DNA from: Embiotoca jacksoni
Lineage: Eukaryota > Chordata > Actinopteri > Embiotocidae
Assembly: GCA_022577435.1 (NCBI GenBank)
Contig: JAKOON010000012.1
Span: 15,180,585-15,244,584 of the forward strand
Length of the DNA: 64,000 nucleotides
Reading direction: 5' to 3'
Shown: positions 26,301-36,689 of the stretch, piece by piece
Numbering within the stretch: the first letter of the stretch is position 1
Layout of the letters: every line of letters begins with the position of its first letter
Made by a program: the position numbers and the translations under genes
Notes under the pieces: model-generated
What the model saw: the letters and a program-made list of their open reading frames with translations, nothing else
The model's database searches: none
Told to the model about the DNA's origin: nothing

Positions 26301-27044
26301 GGATCCCACTGCAGTTTTGGGGACGACCGCCATCTCACGAACAGAGTTCTCAGCCTCGGGTATGCAACCAAATACACTGCGCGGTCAAAGTGCCTTACTG
26401 AGACACCAATTACATATCTGCGGTGGCTCAATCAACAGACTCGATGGAGTAAATCATACTTCAGAGAGTGGCTCTACAACTCCATGTGGTTCCACAAGCA
26501 CCATCTATGGATGACTTACGAGGCAGTGATCACCGGCTTCTTCCCGTTTTTCCTCATCGCCACGGCGATCCAACTCTTCTACCAGGGAAGGCTCTGGAAT
26601 ATTCTATTGTTTCTACTCATCGTGCAAGCAGTGGCGCTAATTAAGTCGTCGTTCGCCAGCTGCCTTAGAGGTAACATTGTCATGGTGTTCATGTCATTTT
26701 ATTCTGTACTGTATATGTCAAGCCTGTTGCCGGCCAAAATGTTTGCAATAGCGACAATCAACAAGTCTGGATGGGGGACTTCTGGAAGGAAAACAGTGGT
26801 GGTGAACTTCATCGGTCTGATTCCCATATCGGTCTGGTTCACCATCCTCTTCATCGGGATTATATACACAGTAATACTACAGAGTAAAAAACCCTTCCCT
26901 GAATCGGAAAAGATTGTTCTGATCATAGGGGCAGTCGTCTATGCTAGTTACTGGGTCATGCTGTTGACGTTGTATACAGTGCTCATAAACAAATGTGGGA
27001 AGAGGAAGAAGGAAACACACTATGATATGGTGCTGGACGTATGA
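22770..27044 (+). CDS. has2: Hyaluronan synthase 2 (Has2), three coding exons, 552 aa
   Basis: This is the family 2 glycosyltransferase of the plasma membrane that alternately adds GlcNAc and GlcUA from UDP-sugars and extrudes hyaluronan. Exons 22,770-23,396, 25,867-25,968 and 26,115-27,044 join in phase 0 with GT-AG introns into 552 codons, the human HAS2 length. Two N-terminal membrane segments (about 12-33 and 46-66) precede the cytosolic catalytic domain: DGN at 121-123, DSD at 212-214, SGPLG at 281-285, GDDR at 312-315 and QQTRW at 350-354. Hydrophobic segments follow at about 381-399, 403-419, 471-498 and 510-534, with an amphipathic stretch at 430-449 and WGTSGRK near 463-469. The C-terminus is YDMVLDV. 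Human regulatory residues Thr110 (AMPK), Lys190 (ubiquitin) and Ser221 (O-GlcNAc) are conserved. Length and sequence favour HAS2 over HAS1 or HAS3. Confidence 0.97.
23397..25866 (+). other. has2: has2 intron 2 (about 2.5 kb)
   Basis: Bounded by GTAAGG at 23,397 and a pyrimidine-rich acceptor ending TTAG at 25,866. No gene lies inside. The segment 24,560-25,030 is a copy of a dispersed repeat also present at 38,870-39,170. Antisense frames overlapping exon 2 and this intron have no recognisable content. Confidence 0.9.
24560..25030 (+). repeat. Dispersed repeat copy A, in has2 intron 2
   Basis: It shares ordered blocks with 38,870-39,170: 'aaggaggtcatgt', then 'cataac.taa..tattt.actta.gt', then 'ggcaac', then 'tatcca.ta.tgga' and '.tactgggttg'. 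The family looks like a common percomorph interspersed repeat. Its class is unknown to me. Confidence 0.6.
25867..25968 (+). CDS. has2: has2 coding exon 3 (residues 210-243)
   Basis: A 102-bp in-phase exon between a TTAG acceptor and a CAG|GTAGAG donor. It begins with V-C-D-S-D-T, whose Asp pair (212 and 214) is the DxD-type metal/UDP-sugar site. It also carries Ser221, the position O-GlcNAcylated in human HAS2, and ends in the conserved GGVGGDVQ. Confidence 0.95.
25969..26114 (+). other. has2: has2 intron 3 (146 bp)
   Basis: A short intron from GTAGAG to an acceptor ending CCGTAG at 26,114. No internal features are seen. Confidence 0.93.
26115..27044 (+). CDS. has2: has2 coding exon 4 (residues 244-552)
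   Basis: The last exon encodes the second half of the catalytic domain (SGPLG, GDDR, QQTRW) and the C-terminal membrane cluster that forms the hyaluronan channel, ending YDMVLDV and a TGA at 27,042-27,044. The acceptor is CCGTAG at 26,114. There are no stops, frameshifts or missing catalytic residues, so the gene looks intact. Confidence 0.96.
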   Translation: MLNKYESWISFLSSVRYWMAFNIERACQSYFGCVQCISGPLGMYRNSLLHEFVEDWYNQTFMGSHCSFGDDRHLTNRVLSLGYATKYTARSKCLTETPITYLRWLNQQTRWSKSYFREWLYNSMWFHKHHLWMTYEAVITGFFPFFLIATAIQLFYQGRLWNILLFLLIVQAVALIKSSFASCLRGNIVMVFMSFYSVLYMSSLLPAKMFAIATINKSGWGTSGRKTVVVNFIGLIPISVWFTILFIGIIYTVILQSKKPFPESEKIVLIIGAVVYASYWVMLLTLYTVLINKCGKRKKETHYDMVLDV

Positions 27045-30005
27045 CTGGCAGACTACAGTCATCCTTTACCACTGAACTCTCTTGGGTTGTTTTCACTCAA
27101 ACCATGTTGTTGTTCTACAAATCTTTTTCAGATGCAGAGCGGCTCTGGAGGCAAAATTTGTTGAGTTCAACCAAAATGGGCAAAGAACCAGAGTTTTTCA
27201 AACTTGAATAGCAAACACATGAATGGGAGTGACTGTAACTATAGCATTCATGATCTTGCTACATTGGCACGCTAGCTAATTGACAGATTACTTAAATCTC
27301 ACATTTATCTGAAAATCAACACATGTAGGCTAACTAGCTCATTTAGATAAATCAGAATGGCAAGATTATGTATATTGCAGTTGGCAGCAAGAGTGATAGG
27401 CTTCACAATTATAGCTACCTCTTACCCTTGTCATTTTCACTGGGCTTCAGTCTAACATTATCAACTTAGCTGGAGAAACTGTGGATTTTCTTTTAGCTTC
27501 CCCCATTGGGGTTTAACTTGACCAGTAAGAATATTTTACCTCCAGAGCGTCATTGTGTCTCCAGGAAATGGTTGTACACCCCAACTAAAAGAACAACCTA
27601 TGTGTTGCCCCCACCAAAGGGAAATTTTGTCTCCACTGTCCATTGACTGCACCGCATTGATGATTACATTAGTAGCTGCTAAAGGTAGCGATAGAGGCTA
27701 TCACCAGCGCTGCTAATTAGTGTAATTGTAGCCCAAAAATATGTGGATTGTCTGTGTCGATCTCATGAATAGGCGAGGTTGACATCTTTGACAGGCCACA
27801 AAAATATACTGCATCTGTTTAATGTTTCAATGCTACACATTCAGAGGTGTTCATTCTGGGGCCAATCGATGGGTATACCTTGTCAGTGTTTTAAAGTGTT
27901 TTGGGAATAGCTACAGTATAAATTTACAGTGCATGAAGAGGTGCAGAAAGGGCTTTAAAATGGAGAGCTGCTCTCTTTCTTTTCTTGCACTCATGTCATA
28001 TGGGAGCGATATAAACTTCCTCATAACCTGTTGAGCTGTAAGGCAGTAAATACCACATCTGGAATTTGCAAGAGAATCCGATAGCCCAAAAGCCTTGCTT
28101 GTGATGGCAGCAACAAGAAAGCACTCGTCAGTAATGGTAGGGTAAAATGCAACCCGTGGATTGACATTTTAACACATTCAATGCCGAATCGTCGCACCTA
28201 AATTTCCAAAACAGTGCACAGCTATTTGCGAAGTAGTGATGTTGCAAATGCTTGGTTTTCTATTTATGATGAATCTGAACATATCACTCATACTTTGCTT
28301 GTAAGTTGAATGTGAAAACATTTCATCATCTCGTCACTCAATGATTATGTGAAATGGCTCCAAATACAATATGTTTGTCGTTATTCCCATATGACATGAC
28401 TGCAGTATTTTTCTCAAGGTTTACAAAGTGAAGAATCTCAAACTGATCTCTGATCGGTTGATGTAACCTCCGCCCAATCAGGTGGCCAGGTTAACATGTG
28501 ACCAAAAGAGACAGATGGTGTAATATTGCTGCTGTGACTGTTTTATTTTTACAGAAACAATGACTTTTGTATTTCTTCTTTTTTTGGTTTTTAAGAAAGA
28601 ATTATTGGTGTATGTTGCAAAAAATGGTTTCAACACTATTATTGTTAATGTATTTTCTTTCTACCGAGTTCAATGATAACCAAGCAGACACGGTGGACAC
28701 GTTCCAAGATTTTGTGATTTCTTTCCCTCCACATTGTCCTTGCTCTCTTCTATTCTTCACATGGTTTCTTGAATAACCTGCAAGGGAGAAGAGTGAATGT
28801 GAGACGAAAATGTTAATGTACCTGATGTGGGATACGTACTACCTGATAATAGGAATGTGAATAAGGGCACTTGATGGAAGGGAACAACAATTTGGAATGA
28901 AATACGTCCAGGGTTTGCTTTAGACCAGGAGCAGACGTGAGTTTAATTCTTACGCACTTTTATATCTCTCCCTTCATCCAGTGTGATGCTTGACGTAATC
29001 AAGATGAAATACCTCAGTGGTCCTCTTTGCATTGCATCAAGGCGTCAGGATGCCGTCCAAAGACTGATGCGTTCTGATGGTCTCAAGTAATTTATGATCT
29101 GTTTGTGATATTCATTATTAAGATGTCCTTTTTTTATACGCAGCTCCTTATTATGTCAAAGCTGGATTTCTCTGCCCTGTCGGCCCTTTGCTGTAGCCGT
29201 TTACTTATTGTAACTTTGTATTTCAATGCATTTTTATATAGACATTTTTATTCTATTTTTGCTTAGCATCCAAAGATTCTTTATTTTCATTCATGTTTTT
29301 ATAGAAAAAAAAATGTATTTGTGCTTTCAACTGTTCTGACAATGACTTGTGTATCTGACCAAACAATGTGAAATCAGGAGCTGGGGGTTTTGTCTGCAAT
29401 AACAACAATAAAAATGCAATTTGTAGGGATAAGTTATTGATTTCAAGAGAAATGAAGAACCTGTGTTTTTGTACTTTGTACTTAGATAGAAAACCAGCAT
29501 ATTTATTTAAGACCATTCTGTGGTTTATAGGCTTCTGTACCTAGCAAGACGTTCTCTGGTATACATATAAAACCCCTAAGGTTCCATAAGTCTACACTGC
29601 AAAAACAATAAATACATTCAGAAAGGATCATTAATATAAACCGCATGTGAACATACATTTTTGCATTGAAATTATATGGATTGAGGCTTCTATGTTCAGT
29701 TCTAAATACAATAGACAATAAAGGCAAAGCAGACTGAAAACCTTCATCCAAAGACATTTGCAGAAAAAACTATCTGCAAATGATGTATATTTTAAGGGAG
29801 TGAGGTGCCTTATTGCGCAATGACAAATGTAAAACCTGAGTGACATGTTATGCAGTTTTTAAGGTTTGGTATTATTTCAAGGTGTAACGAATAAGACTGA
29901 CAATTAAACCATGAGGTTGTTTTAATGTCAAACTAGTCATGGGCAGTGTTATCAGAAAGCACTTTTGTGTTGTGCCAAATAAAATCAACTATTGTTTTAA
30001 TTTAC
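27045..30005 (+). other. has2: Predicted has2 3'UTR
   Basis: No ORF of note follows the stop. Polyadenylation signals AATAAA occur at 29,407-29,412, 29,607-29,612 and 29,978-29,983. The last is followed by T/GT-rich sequence, so the longest mRNA end is placed near 30,005. Seed-type matches for let-7 (CTACCTC, 27,415-27,421) and miR-23 (AATGTGA, 28,854-28,860) are present, but each could be chance in a 3-kb UTR. Confidence 0.5.
29978..29983 (+). terminator. has2: Distal has2 polyadenylation signal candidate
   Basis: An AATAAA hexamer is followed within about 30 nt by T-rich and GT-containing sequence, the usual downstream element. Upstream alternatives are at 29,407 and 29,607. Confidence 0.45.
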
Positions 30006-31700
30006 TGGTGTCAAGATTTTTTTTTTTTTTTTGCTGTTTATTTATTTATTTGTCATGTGGTGTAGCCATGGAGTTGTGTCTTTAAAAGTCAGAGCTCTGG
30101 TATTTCCTCTTTATTAAGGCTATTATTCTATTAGAAAAAAAAAAAAAAAAAGGGCAAAGATACGGTGCCCAGGTGAGCATGGGTGGGCGAATGAATCCTG
30201 GTTACCGAGACCTGCAGGAAGCTAGCCAGCTGTGACTGCACTCACCTGTCATTTAAAGCAATTCTTAATTAGGCATACCTTAAGCTTTAGTACAATTTAA
30301 AGAGGTGAGTTATTAAAAAATCCACTCCTGTACAGTTTTCATGAAAAGGAAAGTTAGCAAAAGAAACCAATACTGTTTTTTGTATTACGTCAAGAACATG
30401 TTTGCTTTTTTTTCTGCTATAAAGTCTGGTATTTTAACATGGGCGACAATGGGAATTGACTTGCTTTTGGAGCCTGCCTCAAGGGCCAATATACAGAACT
30501 GCAATTTTTGGCACTCCTGCTTTAGCTTCAGTTTTTCAGTGGCTTGCACAAAACACTTAAAGCTCCTCCTCCTGGCATTGATCAAACCCCTAAAGATGCA
30601 TCAGTGATCATCAAAATGACATATTTAGAGGTTCTTTCCAACAAAAAAAAGCCGCAATTAACTGTACACCTTTGCCCTTGTCTAATATTGCAACCTATGC
30701 CAACTCACCGGGTGCCCAACAGGTCGGCTTGTACTCGCTGTGTCATCAGAATAATTGATTGTAAAAGTGTCAGGCTTCAGTATACATTTTGCAGCAAAAC
30801 CCACCTGTTTTTGTGTAACATTCAACTTAGAGCTTGGCAAAATGGCCCTGAAGAGTCAGTGCAGTGATGGCACTCATTTCTCTTGGACTTTCAGATCATC
30901 GGGTAAATAAAGGCTCACGGTCTCCTGCAACTAAACTGACAGAAAACAACCAAAAATTGTGAAACTTGGTAAATAGGATACGTAGCGACAGCTGGCTTCT
31001 CTTCTGATACACTTTGTTTCACCGTAGTATTATGCTAATGACATGGAAAGCCCTTCTAAAGTGGAAATGCTCAGCCATTGTTTCAGCTGCTTATGATATG
31101 TCTTCTAGCATTCTAAAAAACACCACATGGACATGCTAACAAGGTTAAATACTTGATTTTCACTGAAGGGGGTCTTTAATGTACTACATTTTTTTCATGT
31201 CTGTCATTGTCAGCTTTTGCCAATTTTGTTGGAACATTTTGGCTGAGGAGGAATGTACATCTGCCATCTTAAAAACTAAAGGATTTCATTATGGTGAAAG
31301 CAGCCGTCTTCCAAATAGATCCTCATGTCCATGTGTGGGGGGTGCAGGACTGGCATGACTATGTGTATGTTGTTTGAATGAAATTTTGGAACTTAATTCA
31401 GAATTATTCTGGTGTAAATAATGCACCAATATTCACATGGGTAGGTGCTTCATTTAAACAACAGCAATCATCTGAAACTGTATATGTGTAATAAATTGGC
31501 AGGAGGGCAGTACAAATAGAAACCCTGTTCATCAATAATACCAAAACTGTTCCAGCCCATTAATAATGCTAGTATTTACTATTTTTGACTATTTCATTTG
31601 TTTCAGGACTGCCAATATATTGTAGAAGAGTGTATCTGTAAGTCTTTACAGTTAAATGTAAACAAAGTATTTGAATTTGTGATTTTACAACGTGAAATCC
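30006..31700. other. Gene-free stretch downstream of has2
   Basis: No gene is recognised. It holds a T-run and an 'atttatttatttattt'-like tract near 30,016-30,052, and an A-run near 30,133-30,151. Short frames here have no domains. Confidence 0.55.
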
Positions 31701-31941
31701 ATAATCCCATTTCCAAAAAAAGTTGGGACGCTGTGTAAAATGTCCCAACTTTTTTGAGACGTGTTGCTGACATCAAATTCAAATAAGTATATATTTTTCA
31801 TAAACAATAAAAAAATTTAAGTTTACAAAAAAAATTATGTTTTCTTTGGCCTATTTGCAATTTAATGTCTTTTTGTGATTTTCAAATCAGTTTTTATTTA
31901 CATTTTTATGGCGTCCCAACTTTTTAGGAAACAGGGTTGTA
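31701..31941. mobile_element. Non-autonomous Tc1/mariner element (MITE) with terminal inverted repeats
   Basis: The two ends are related in inverted orientation. The left end carries 'atcccatttcc' then 'aaagttgggacgctgtgtaa'. The reverse complement of the right end reads 'caaccctgtttcc' then 'aaaagttgggacgccat'. Both outer borders touch a TA, the target site of Tc1/mariner elements. The middle keeps a 'catcaaattcaaataagtat' phrase known from the inner part of a widespread teleost Tc1-type transposon. There is no transposase. It lies about 100 bp from the left border of the Gypsy element. Confidence 0.75.
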
Positions 31942-32038
31942 ATTAGATGACCAAACAACCAAAAACTGTTCGACATTCTTTGGGTTGAACATTACTTTGA
32001 CAAATGGAGCTCAGTGTAAGTTCAATCAGGAAGACTAT

Positions 32039-32112
32039 TGTGACATGCATTTTGCCGTCACCGTGGGTTCTCCCAGCATGAATGAACAACGACCAACCAA
32101 AGTACAGTTTCA
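32039..32112 (-). repeat. Left (3') LTR-like remnant of the Gypsy element
   Basis: About 74 bp that match 37,718-37,788 with few changes, including 'gccgtcaccgtgggttctcc'. It begins within a few codons of the RNase H end, so U3 appears to be missing and this is probably an R/U5 remnant of the 3' LTR. No target-site duplication matching the right end is evident. Confidence 0.65.
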
Positions 32113-32598
32113 GTCTGTCCTCCCTGAGAGCGGCAGAGGAAGTCGGCCACGGTCATCTGCACCCCCGGCCTATGGACCACCTGGAAATGAAATGGCTGTA
32201 AAGGCAGATACCACCGAGTGGTCCGGGCGTTGGTATCTTTCATGCGGTGGAGCCACTGGAGCGGAACATAATCCGAACAGAGGGTGAATGGGCATCCCAG
32301 GAGGTAGTAGCGCAGGGAGTCAACTGCCCACCGGATGGCCAGGCACTCCTTCTCTACCGTGCTATACCTGGCCTCCCTCTCCGATAGCTTCCAGCTTCAG
32401 TCTGCAGGGTAAAGGGGAGAGAGAAGTTAGGTGCGTGGAGGAGTGGTTCCCCACAGAGAGCCTGTTTCACCCTTTCAATTGCCCACTGGCACTGCTCCGT
32501 CCACTGCACCGGATCTGAGGCACCTTTCCAGGTCAGGTCCATCAAGGGACTGGTCAGATCCGCAAAGTTCGGGATGAACCGTCTGTAATACCTTGCCT
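32113..32598 (-). pseudogene. Gypsy reverse transcriptase tail and RNase H domain, broken
   Basis: On the minus strand, the YYRRFIPNF block that follows Gypsy reverse transcriptase (about 32,565-32,597) leads into the RNase H region, and the segment ends with the typical FQVVHRPGVQ...VADFL block near 32,140-32,200. At least one frameshift separates the halves. The edge at about 32,598 is the junction with the inserted LINE. RNase H removes the RNA strand during reverse transcription. This copy cannot be functional. Confidence 0.75.
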
Positions 32599-32785
32599 GG
32601 GGATCATGGTAGAAGCGTTCACGTCCGCGATTCCTGTCAGGTTTAAACAAACCTGCAAATTCTACCAAAGACACTGAAGCCGAGTGAAAGACAATGATGT
32701 CCAGAAGCTCAACAAATGACAGCAGCCCTCCAGTCCAGAGCAGGAAGAGAGGCCAATGCCTGCCTCCAAGGCCAGCACTGACCAT

Positions 32786-33199
32786 CATATCTCTCAATGT
32801 TATAGGACTATCTGCAACTAAAGAAGAACTTGTTGCAGAACTCTGCAAAGAATGCCAGTGCGATATTCTCTGCCTACAGGAAACCTACCGAAAAAAAATC
32901 ATTGCCCCCGTGTGGAAGGTATGACCACCCTCATAGAAAGACCACATGAGGAATATGGCAGCATCATGCTAGCAAAGAATGGGACAATCGCTGAATCAAC
33001 ATCAAAGAGCGATAAAAACAACATTGAAGTCCTAACCACTGAGCTCAGAGGAGTTACCATCACCTCAGTCTACAAACGCCCCCCCCCCCTCATACCCATG
33101 GAGATGCCTGAAATACCACCATCCGGAAAACCGAAGATTGTGATGGGAGATTTCAACAGCCACAGCACGCAATGGGGATGCAGTAGAAATGTGGCCTGA
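32786..33199 (+). pseudogene. LINE ORF2 endonuclease domain, broken
   Basis: The apurinic-like endonuclease half of ORF2, which nicks target DNA to prime reverse transcription. It is split by a frameshift near 32,920 and ends in a stop near 33,199. A frame-shifted continuation (WPENCQLNLIQDAKQPKFFN) extends to about 33,255, after which a large part between endonuclease and reverse transcriptase is missing. Confidence 0.7.
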
Positions 33200-33225
33200 A
33201 AACTGCCAGCTTAATCTGATCCAGG

Positions 33226-34691
33226 ATGCAAAACAACCAAAGTTCTTCAACAGCGGATGATGGAGAGCAGGTTACAACAGGCTTGCCCCTGTTGCTGAAC
33301 CAGCCATCATACCTCAACAAACCTGGCAAATCTACAACAAACCAACTTCTGAACCTCACTCAACACATTGAGGGCGGATTCCAAAAAGGACTGGTAAAGG
33401 GAGCCGTCTTTGTTGATCTGTCTGCCGCATATGACACTGTGAACCATCGCCTCCTCCTAAAAAAGATCTTGGAGTTGACAAAAGACCTGGTACTCACAGA
33501 CCTCATTGGAACCCTTCTGAAAGACAAGCGCTTCTTTGTTGTCCTGAATAACAAGCAGAGTTGCTGGCGACAACAATGAGATAGCCTACCTCGAGGTAGT
33601 GTGCTGGCCCCACTACTATATAACATCTACACCAGCGACCAGCCAATGGACCAGAACACTGAGCGTTTCATCTATGCAAACGATCTCTGTGTAAAATATC
33701 ACGAGAACTGGTTCAAAGGCGTAGAACTGAACCTCACCACAGCCCTAGATGAGCTACTCCTCTATTACGAGCGCAACCACCTACATGCCAACCCTGCAAA
33801 GACCCGAGTCTGCTCCTTCCATCTCAGGAACCATGAAGCCAACTGACCACTTAACATCAAATGGTCTGGAACACCACTTGAGCACTCTACCCACCCTGTC
33901 TACCTTAGAGTAACCCAGGATCGTATTCTCTCCTTTAAGGAGCACATCAACAACACAAAATCCGAAACAACATTCTACGGAAACTGACCAACTCCAAATG
34001 GGGAGCCACAGCACACACATTAAGATATACTGCTCTGGCACTGTGCTATTACTCTGCGGAATATGCATGTCCTGTTTGGGAGAGGTCAACCCATGCCAAG
34101 AAACTTGACCCAGCATTGAACAACACCTGCCACCTGATCACTGGCTGCTTAAAACCCACCAACACAAGCAACCTTCACCTCCTCGCTGGCATTGCCCCTG
34201 CTGATATTAGACAGGAAGTTGCCAGCCAATTCGAGAAAACAAAATCTACTAGTGATGAACGCCATCTCCTCAATGGATGTCACCCTCCGGCCCAATGGCT
34301 AAAGCCAAGAAGAAGCTTTCTCAGCCATGTCCAGCCCCTAACAAAGTCTTGGGAAGAAACCAGAATCTGGATGGAAAAGCTTGAGAATGACCCTCCTCCA
34401 ACTGCCATGGGAATACCCCCTACTGAAAACATTCCCCATTGCCCAGAAGCACCATGGGGTCAATGGAAAATACTAAACCGCCTCAGAACGAGAACGGGAA
34501 GATCAAAAGCTGCTCTGGTCAGATGGGGTTACAAGACTGGCCCAACTACCTGTGAATTTGGAGAAGAAGACCATACTATGGAGCATTGCTTTGCCTGCCC
34601 TCTACTACCCAACCCTTGCAACTCAAAAGACCTTGCAGTGTTCAATAAAAATGCAAAGGACTGTGTAAAGAAATGGGAAACTGTCATATAA
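33226..34691 (+). pseudogene. LINE ORF2 reverse transcriptase and C-terminal domain, broken
   Basis: Three frames cover it: 33,226-33,579 (motif A), 33,601-33,846 (motifs B and C) and 34,116-34,691 (C-terminal domain). An in-frame stop falls at about 33,577 just before motif B, and another at about 33,844. The active-site motif reads YAND, so one of the two metal-binding aspartates is lost. The final ORF of 191 codons is the longest open segment and covers the thumb-to-C-terminal part with a CxxH-type cluster near its end. Confidence 0.7.
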
Positions 34692-34758
34692 CCATCACGT
34701 TTCAGTGAAACAAAAAGAAGAATACCCCGCCAGCCCCAAAACCCGCCTCACCTCTTTT

Positions 34759-35310
34759 GTTGTCTAGGTAGGGGGCAGCATATGCAGCATGCGGACGCAG
34801 CACCCGGTCCATGAGGCGTTGGAAAGTGACTGGGGCACCGAACAACCCAAAGGGAAGTGTGGTGAATTGGTACAATCCAAATGGAGTGGAGAAGGCCATT
34901 TTTTCCTTGGAGAGGAATCTGCCAGTATCCCTTGGTTAAATCCAGTGTCGTAAAGAAATGCGCAGTGCCCAGTCGGTCCAGGAGTTCGTCGACCCGGGGC
35001 ATTGGGTACGCATCAAATTGTGACACATCATTCACCCTACTATAGTCAACATTGAGCTGTATAGATCAATCCTTCTTGACAACAAGAACAATGGGGCCAC
35101 ACCAGGTACTGTTGGACTCTTATATTACTCCCATCTCCAGCATATCAGCCAATTCCCTCTGAACCACTTTTCTTTTGTGTTCAGGTAACCAGTAGGGTCG
35201 CGACCGCACCGTCATGCCCGGAGAAGTCTCAATGTTGTGCACTATGAGGTTCGTGCGTCCTGGCAGGAGGGAGAACACATCAGCAAATTGCTTCTGCAAC
35301 TGGGCTATGT
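34759..35310 (-). pseudogene. Gypsy reverse transcriptase (N-terminal two thirds), broken
   Basis: On the minus strand the domain begins after a linker with FADVFSLLPGRTNLIVHNIET (about 35,205-35,270). It continues with DAYPMPRVDELLDRLG and TTLDLTKGYWQIPL (about 34,920-35,020) and, after a frameshift, FGLYQFTTLPFGL and PYLD (34,759-34,895). It stops at the second-aspartate position of the Y-L-D-D active site, where the LINE junction lies. The linker to YYRRFIPNF (at 32,597) is missing. Confidence 0.8.
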
Positions 35311-36655
35311 CTGTTCTCTGGGTCCCGGAGAGAAGGGCGTCATAAGGGAGCGAGGCAGGATTGGTGGATTTTGGAACCTCTGGCCCCAGCTCATCTCTCT
35401 CAGATACCGCAGACACCAGAGAAACAGACTCCGCCTCTCTCCACGCTTTTAAGAGTTTGAGGTGGTAGATCTGTGTAGTTCCGCCCTTGTCCGAACATAC
35501 CACCTCATAGTCGACATCCCCTACTCGCCGTGTGACCACAAATGGCCCTTGCTACTTGGCGAGGAGTTTCGAGCTAGAAGAAGGAAGTAATACAAGTACC
35601 TTTTCTCCCGGTGTGAATTGCCTCAGTTTGGCCCCTCTGTTCTACAGCCGTTGTTGACGCTCCTGGGCCTGGAGCAAATTCTCGCGTGACAGCCCACCCA
35701 CTCTGTGGAGTTTTGCTTGTTTTTCCCGGGGCTCGGACCGCCCTCCTAGTTTTCTTTAACCCTTGTGTTGTCCTTGGGTCAAAATGACCCGCAGCTGTGT
35801 TCAACCAAGTTCTATTTTATTTCTATATTTTTATATTTTTTGGGATCATTGGTCATCATTCTTTAAATAAACCCTCACAGCCTCCTTGTCACCAATGATC
35901 CCCAAAAATATGAAAATAAAATAGAACTTGGTTGAACACAGCTGTGGGTCATTTTGACCCAGGGACAACACGAGGGTTAAGCAGGTCGAGCACCCCCCGT
36001 GGTTTCCTGCCAAACAGCAGTTCAAAGGGAGAAAATCCTGTGGAGGCCTGGGGGACCTCCCGCACTGCAAACAACACAGGATCAAGCCATTTATCCCAAT
36101 TGCGTTCATCTTCGTGGATAAATTTACGGATCATGAACTTTAAAGTCTTATTCAGACGCTCCACAAGACCGTCAGTCTGTGAGTGATATACACTGGTCCG
36201 AATCGATTTAACGCCCACTAATCCGTACAATTCTTTTAGTGTTCTTGACATGAACAAGGTGCCCTGGTCAGTCAGAATCTCTTTCAGGATTCTGACTCAG
36301 GAGATGACCTGAAATAGAGCCTGTGCGACACTCTTTGTAGAAATGCTGCGCAATGGCACTGCCTCGGGATATCGTGTTGCTTAATCCACCAGAACTAATA
36401 CAAAGCGATTTCCGCGTGCACTCCTGTGAAATGGCACGATGAGTTCCATGCCAATTTGTTCAAATGGGACCTCCATTAATAGTAGAGGACGCAAAGTCGA
36501 CCTCGGAATGGCCGACTGGTTTACCAATTGACACTCCGGGCAGGATGCACACCACCGGCGCACATCCCTCCGGATACCCGGCCAATAAAATCAGGTAATT
36601 ATTCGGTCCAGTGTTTTAGCATATCCCATGTGGCCAGCCATTGGGTTATATTGAG
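35311..36655 (-). pseudogene. Gypsy integrase, broken and split by a MITE
   Basis: The integrase would insert element cDNA into the genome. In minus-strand order: the zinc-binding His/Cys domain with HMGYAKT and CASCPECQ (about 36,525-36,640); the catalytic core with GMELIVPF (about 36,450), DQGTLFMS (about 36,255) and VERLNKTLK (about 36,150); then, beyond the MITE, a GPF/Y-type C-terminal segment QGPFVVTRRVGDVDYEVV (about 35,490-35,545). The first catalytic Asp appears as Glu (GMEL instead of GMDL). In-frame stops occur near 36,380 and 36,290, and one replaces a conserved Trp before GPF. Its place upstream of reverse transcriptase is the defining Gmr1-type feature. Confidence 0.8.
35760..35976. 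mobile_element. piggyBac-type MITE with TTAA target duplications
   Basis: A 217-bp element with near-identical inverted arms of about 90 bp. The left arm starts ccc-ttgtgttgtcc then tgggtcaaaatgaccc; the right arm mirrors it with few changes. TTAA lies on both sides (35,756-35,759 and 35,977-35,980), the hallmark of piggyBac insertion. No protein is encoded. It splits the Gypsy integrase between core and C-terminal domain, so it arrived after the Gypsy element. Confidence 0.88.
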
Positions 36656-36689
36656 CTGCCTGGAAAATAATTTCCCGGCGGTTTTTCAG

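Larger units (their letters stand above)
32600..34757 (+). mobile_element. Degenerate Jockey-like non-LTR retrotransposon (LINE)
   Basis: On the plus strand an APE-type endonuclease begins near 32,786 (ISLNVIGLS, then DILCLQET) and continues to GDFNSHSTQWG (about 33,145-33,185), which carries the DFN catalytic motif. After a frameshift and a deletion the reverse transcriptase follows: VFVDLSAAYDTVNH (motif A, about 33,408-33,450), LPRGSVLAPLLYN (motif B, near 33,590) and RFIYANDLCV (motif C, near 33,670), where the YADD motif reads YAND. A C-terminal region with NRLRTRTGRS and a cysteine/histidine cluster (about 34,470-34,620) is typical of Jockey/CR1-type ORF2 proteins. There is no RNase H domain. 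Stops and frameshifts make it inactive. It sits in opposite orientation inside the Gypsy reverse transcriptase. The ends are estimated. Confidence 0.8.

Noticed and set aside
27415..28860. let-7 and miR-23 target sites in the has2 3'UTR
   Set aside because: Single 7-mers in about 3 kb are expected by chance at appreciable rates; kept only as a note in the 3'UTR entry.
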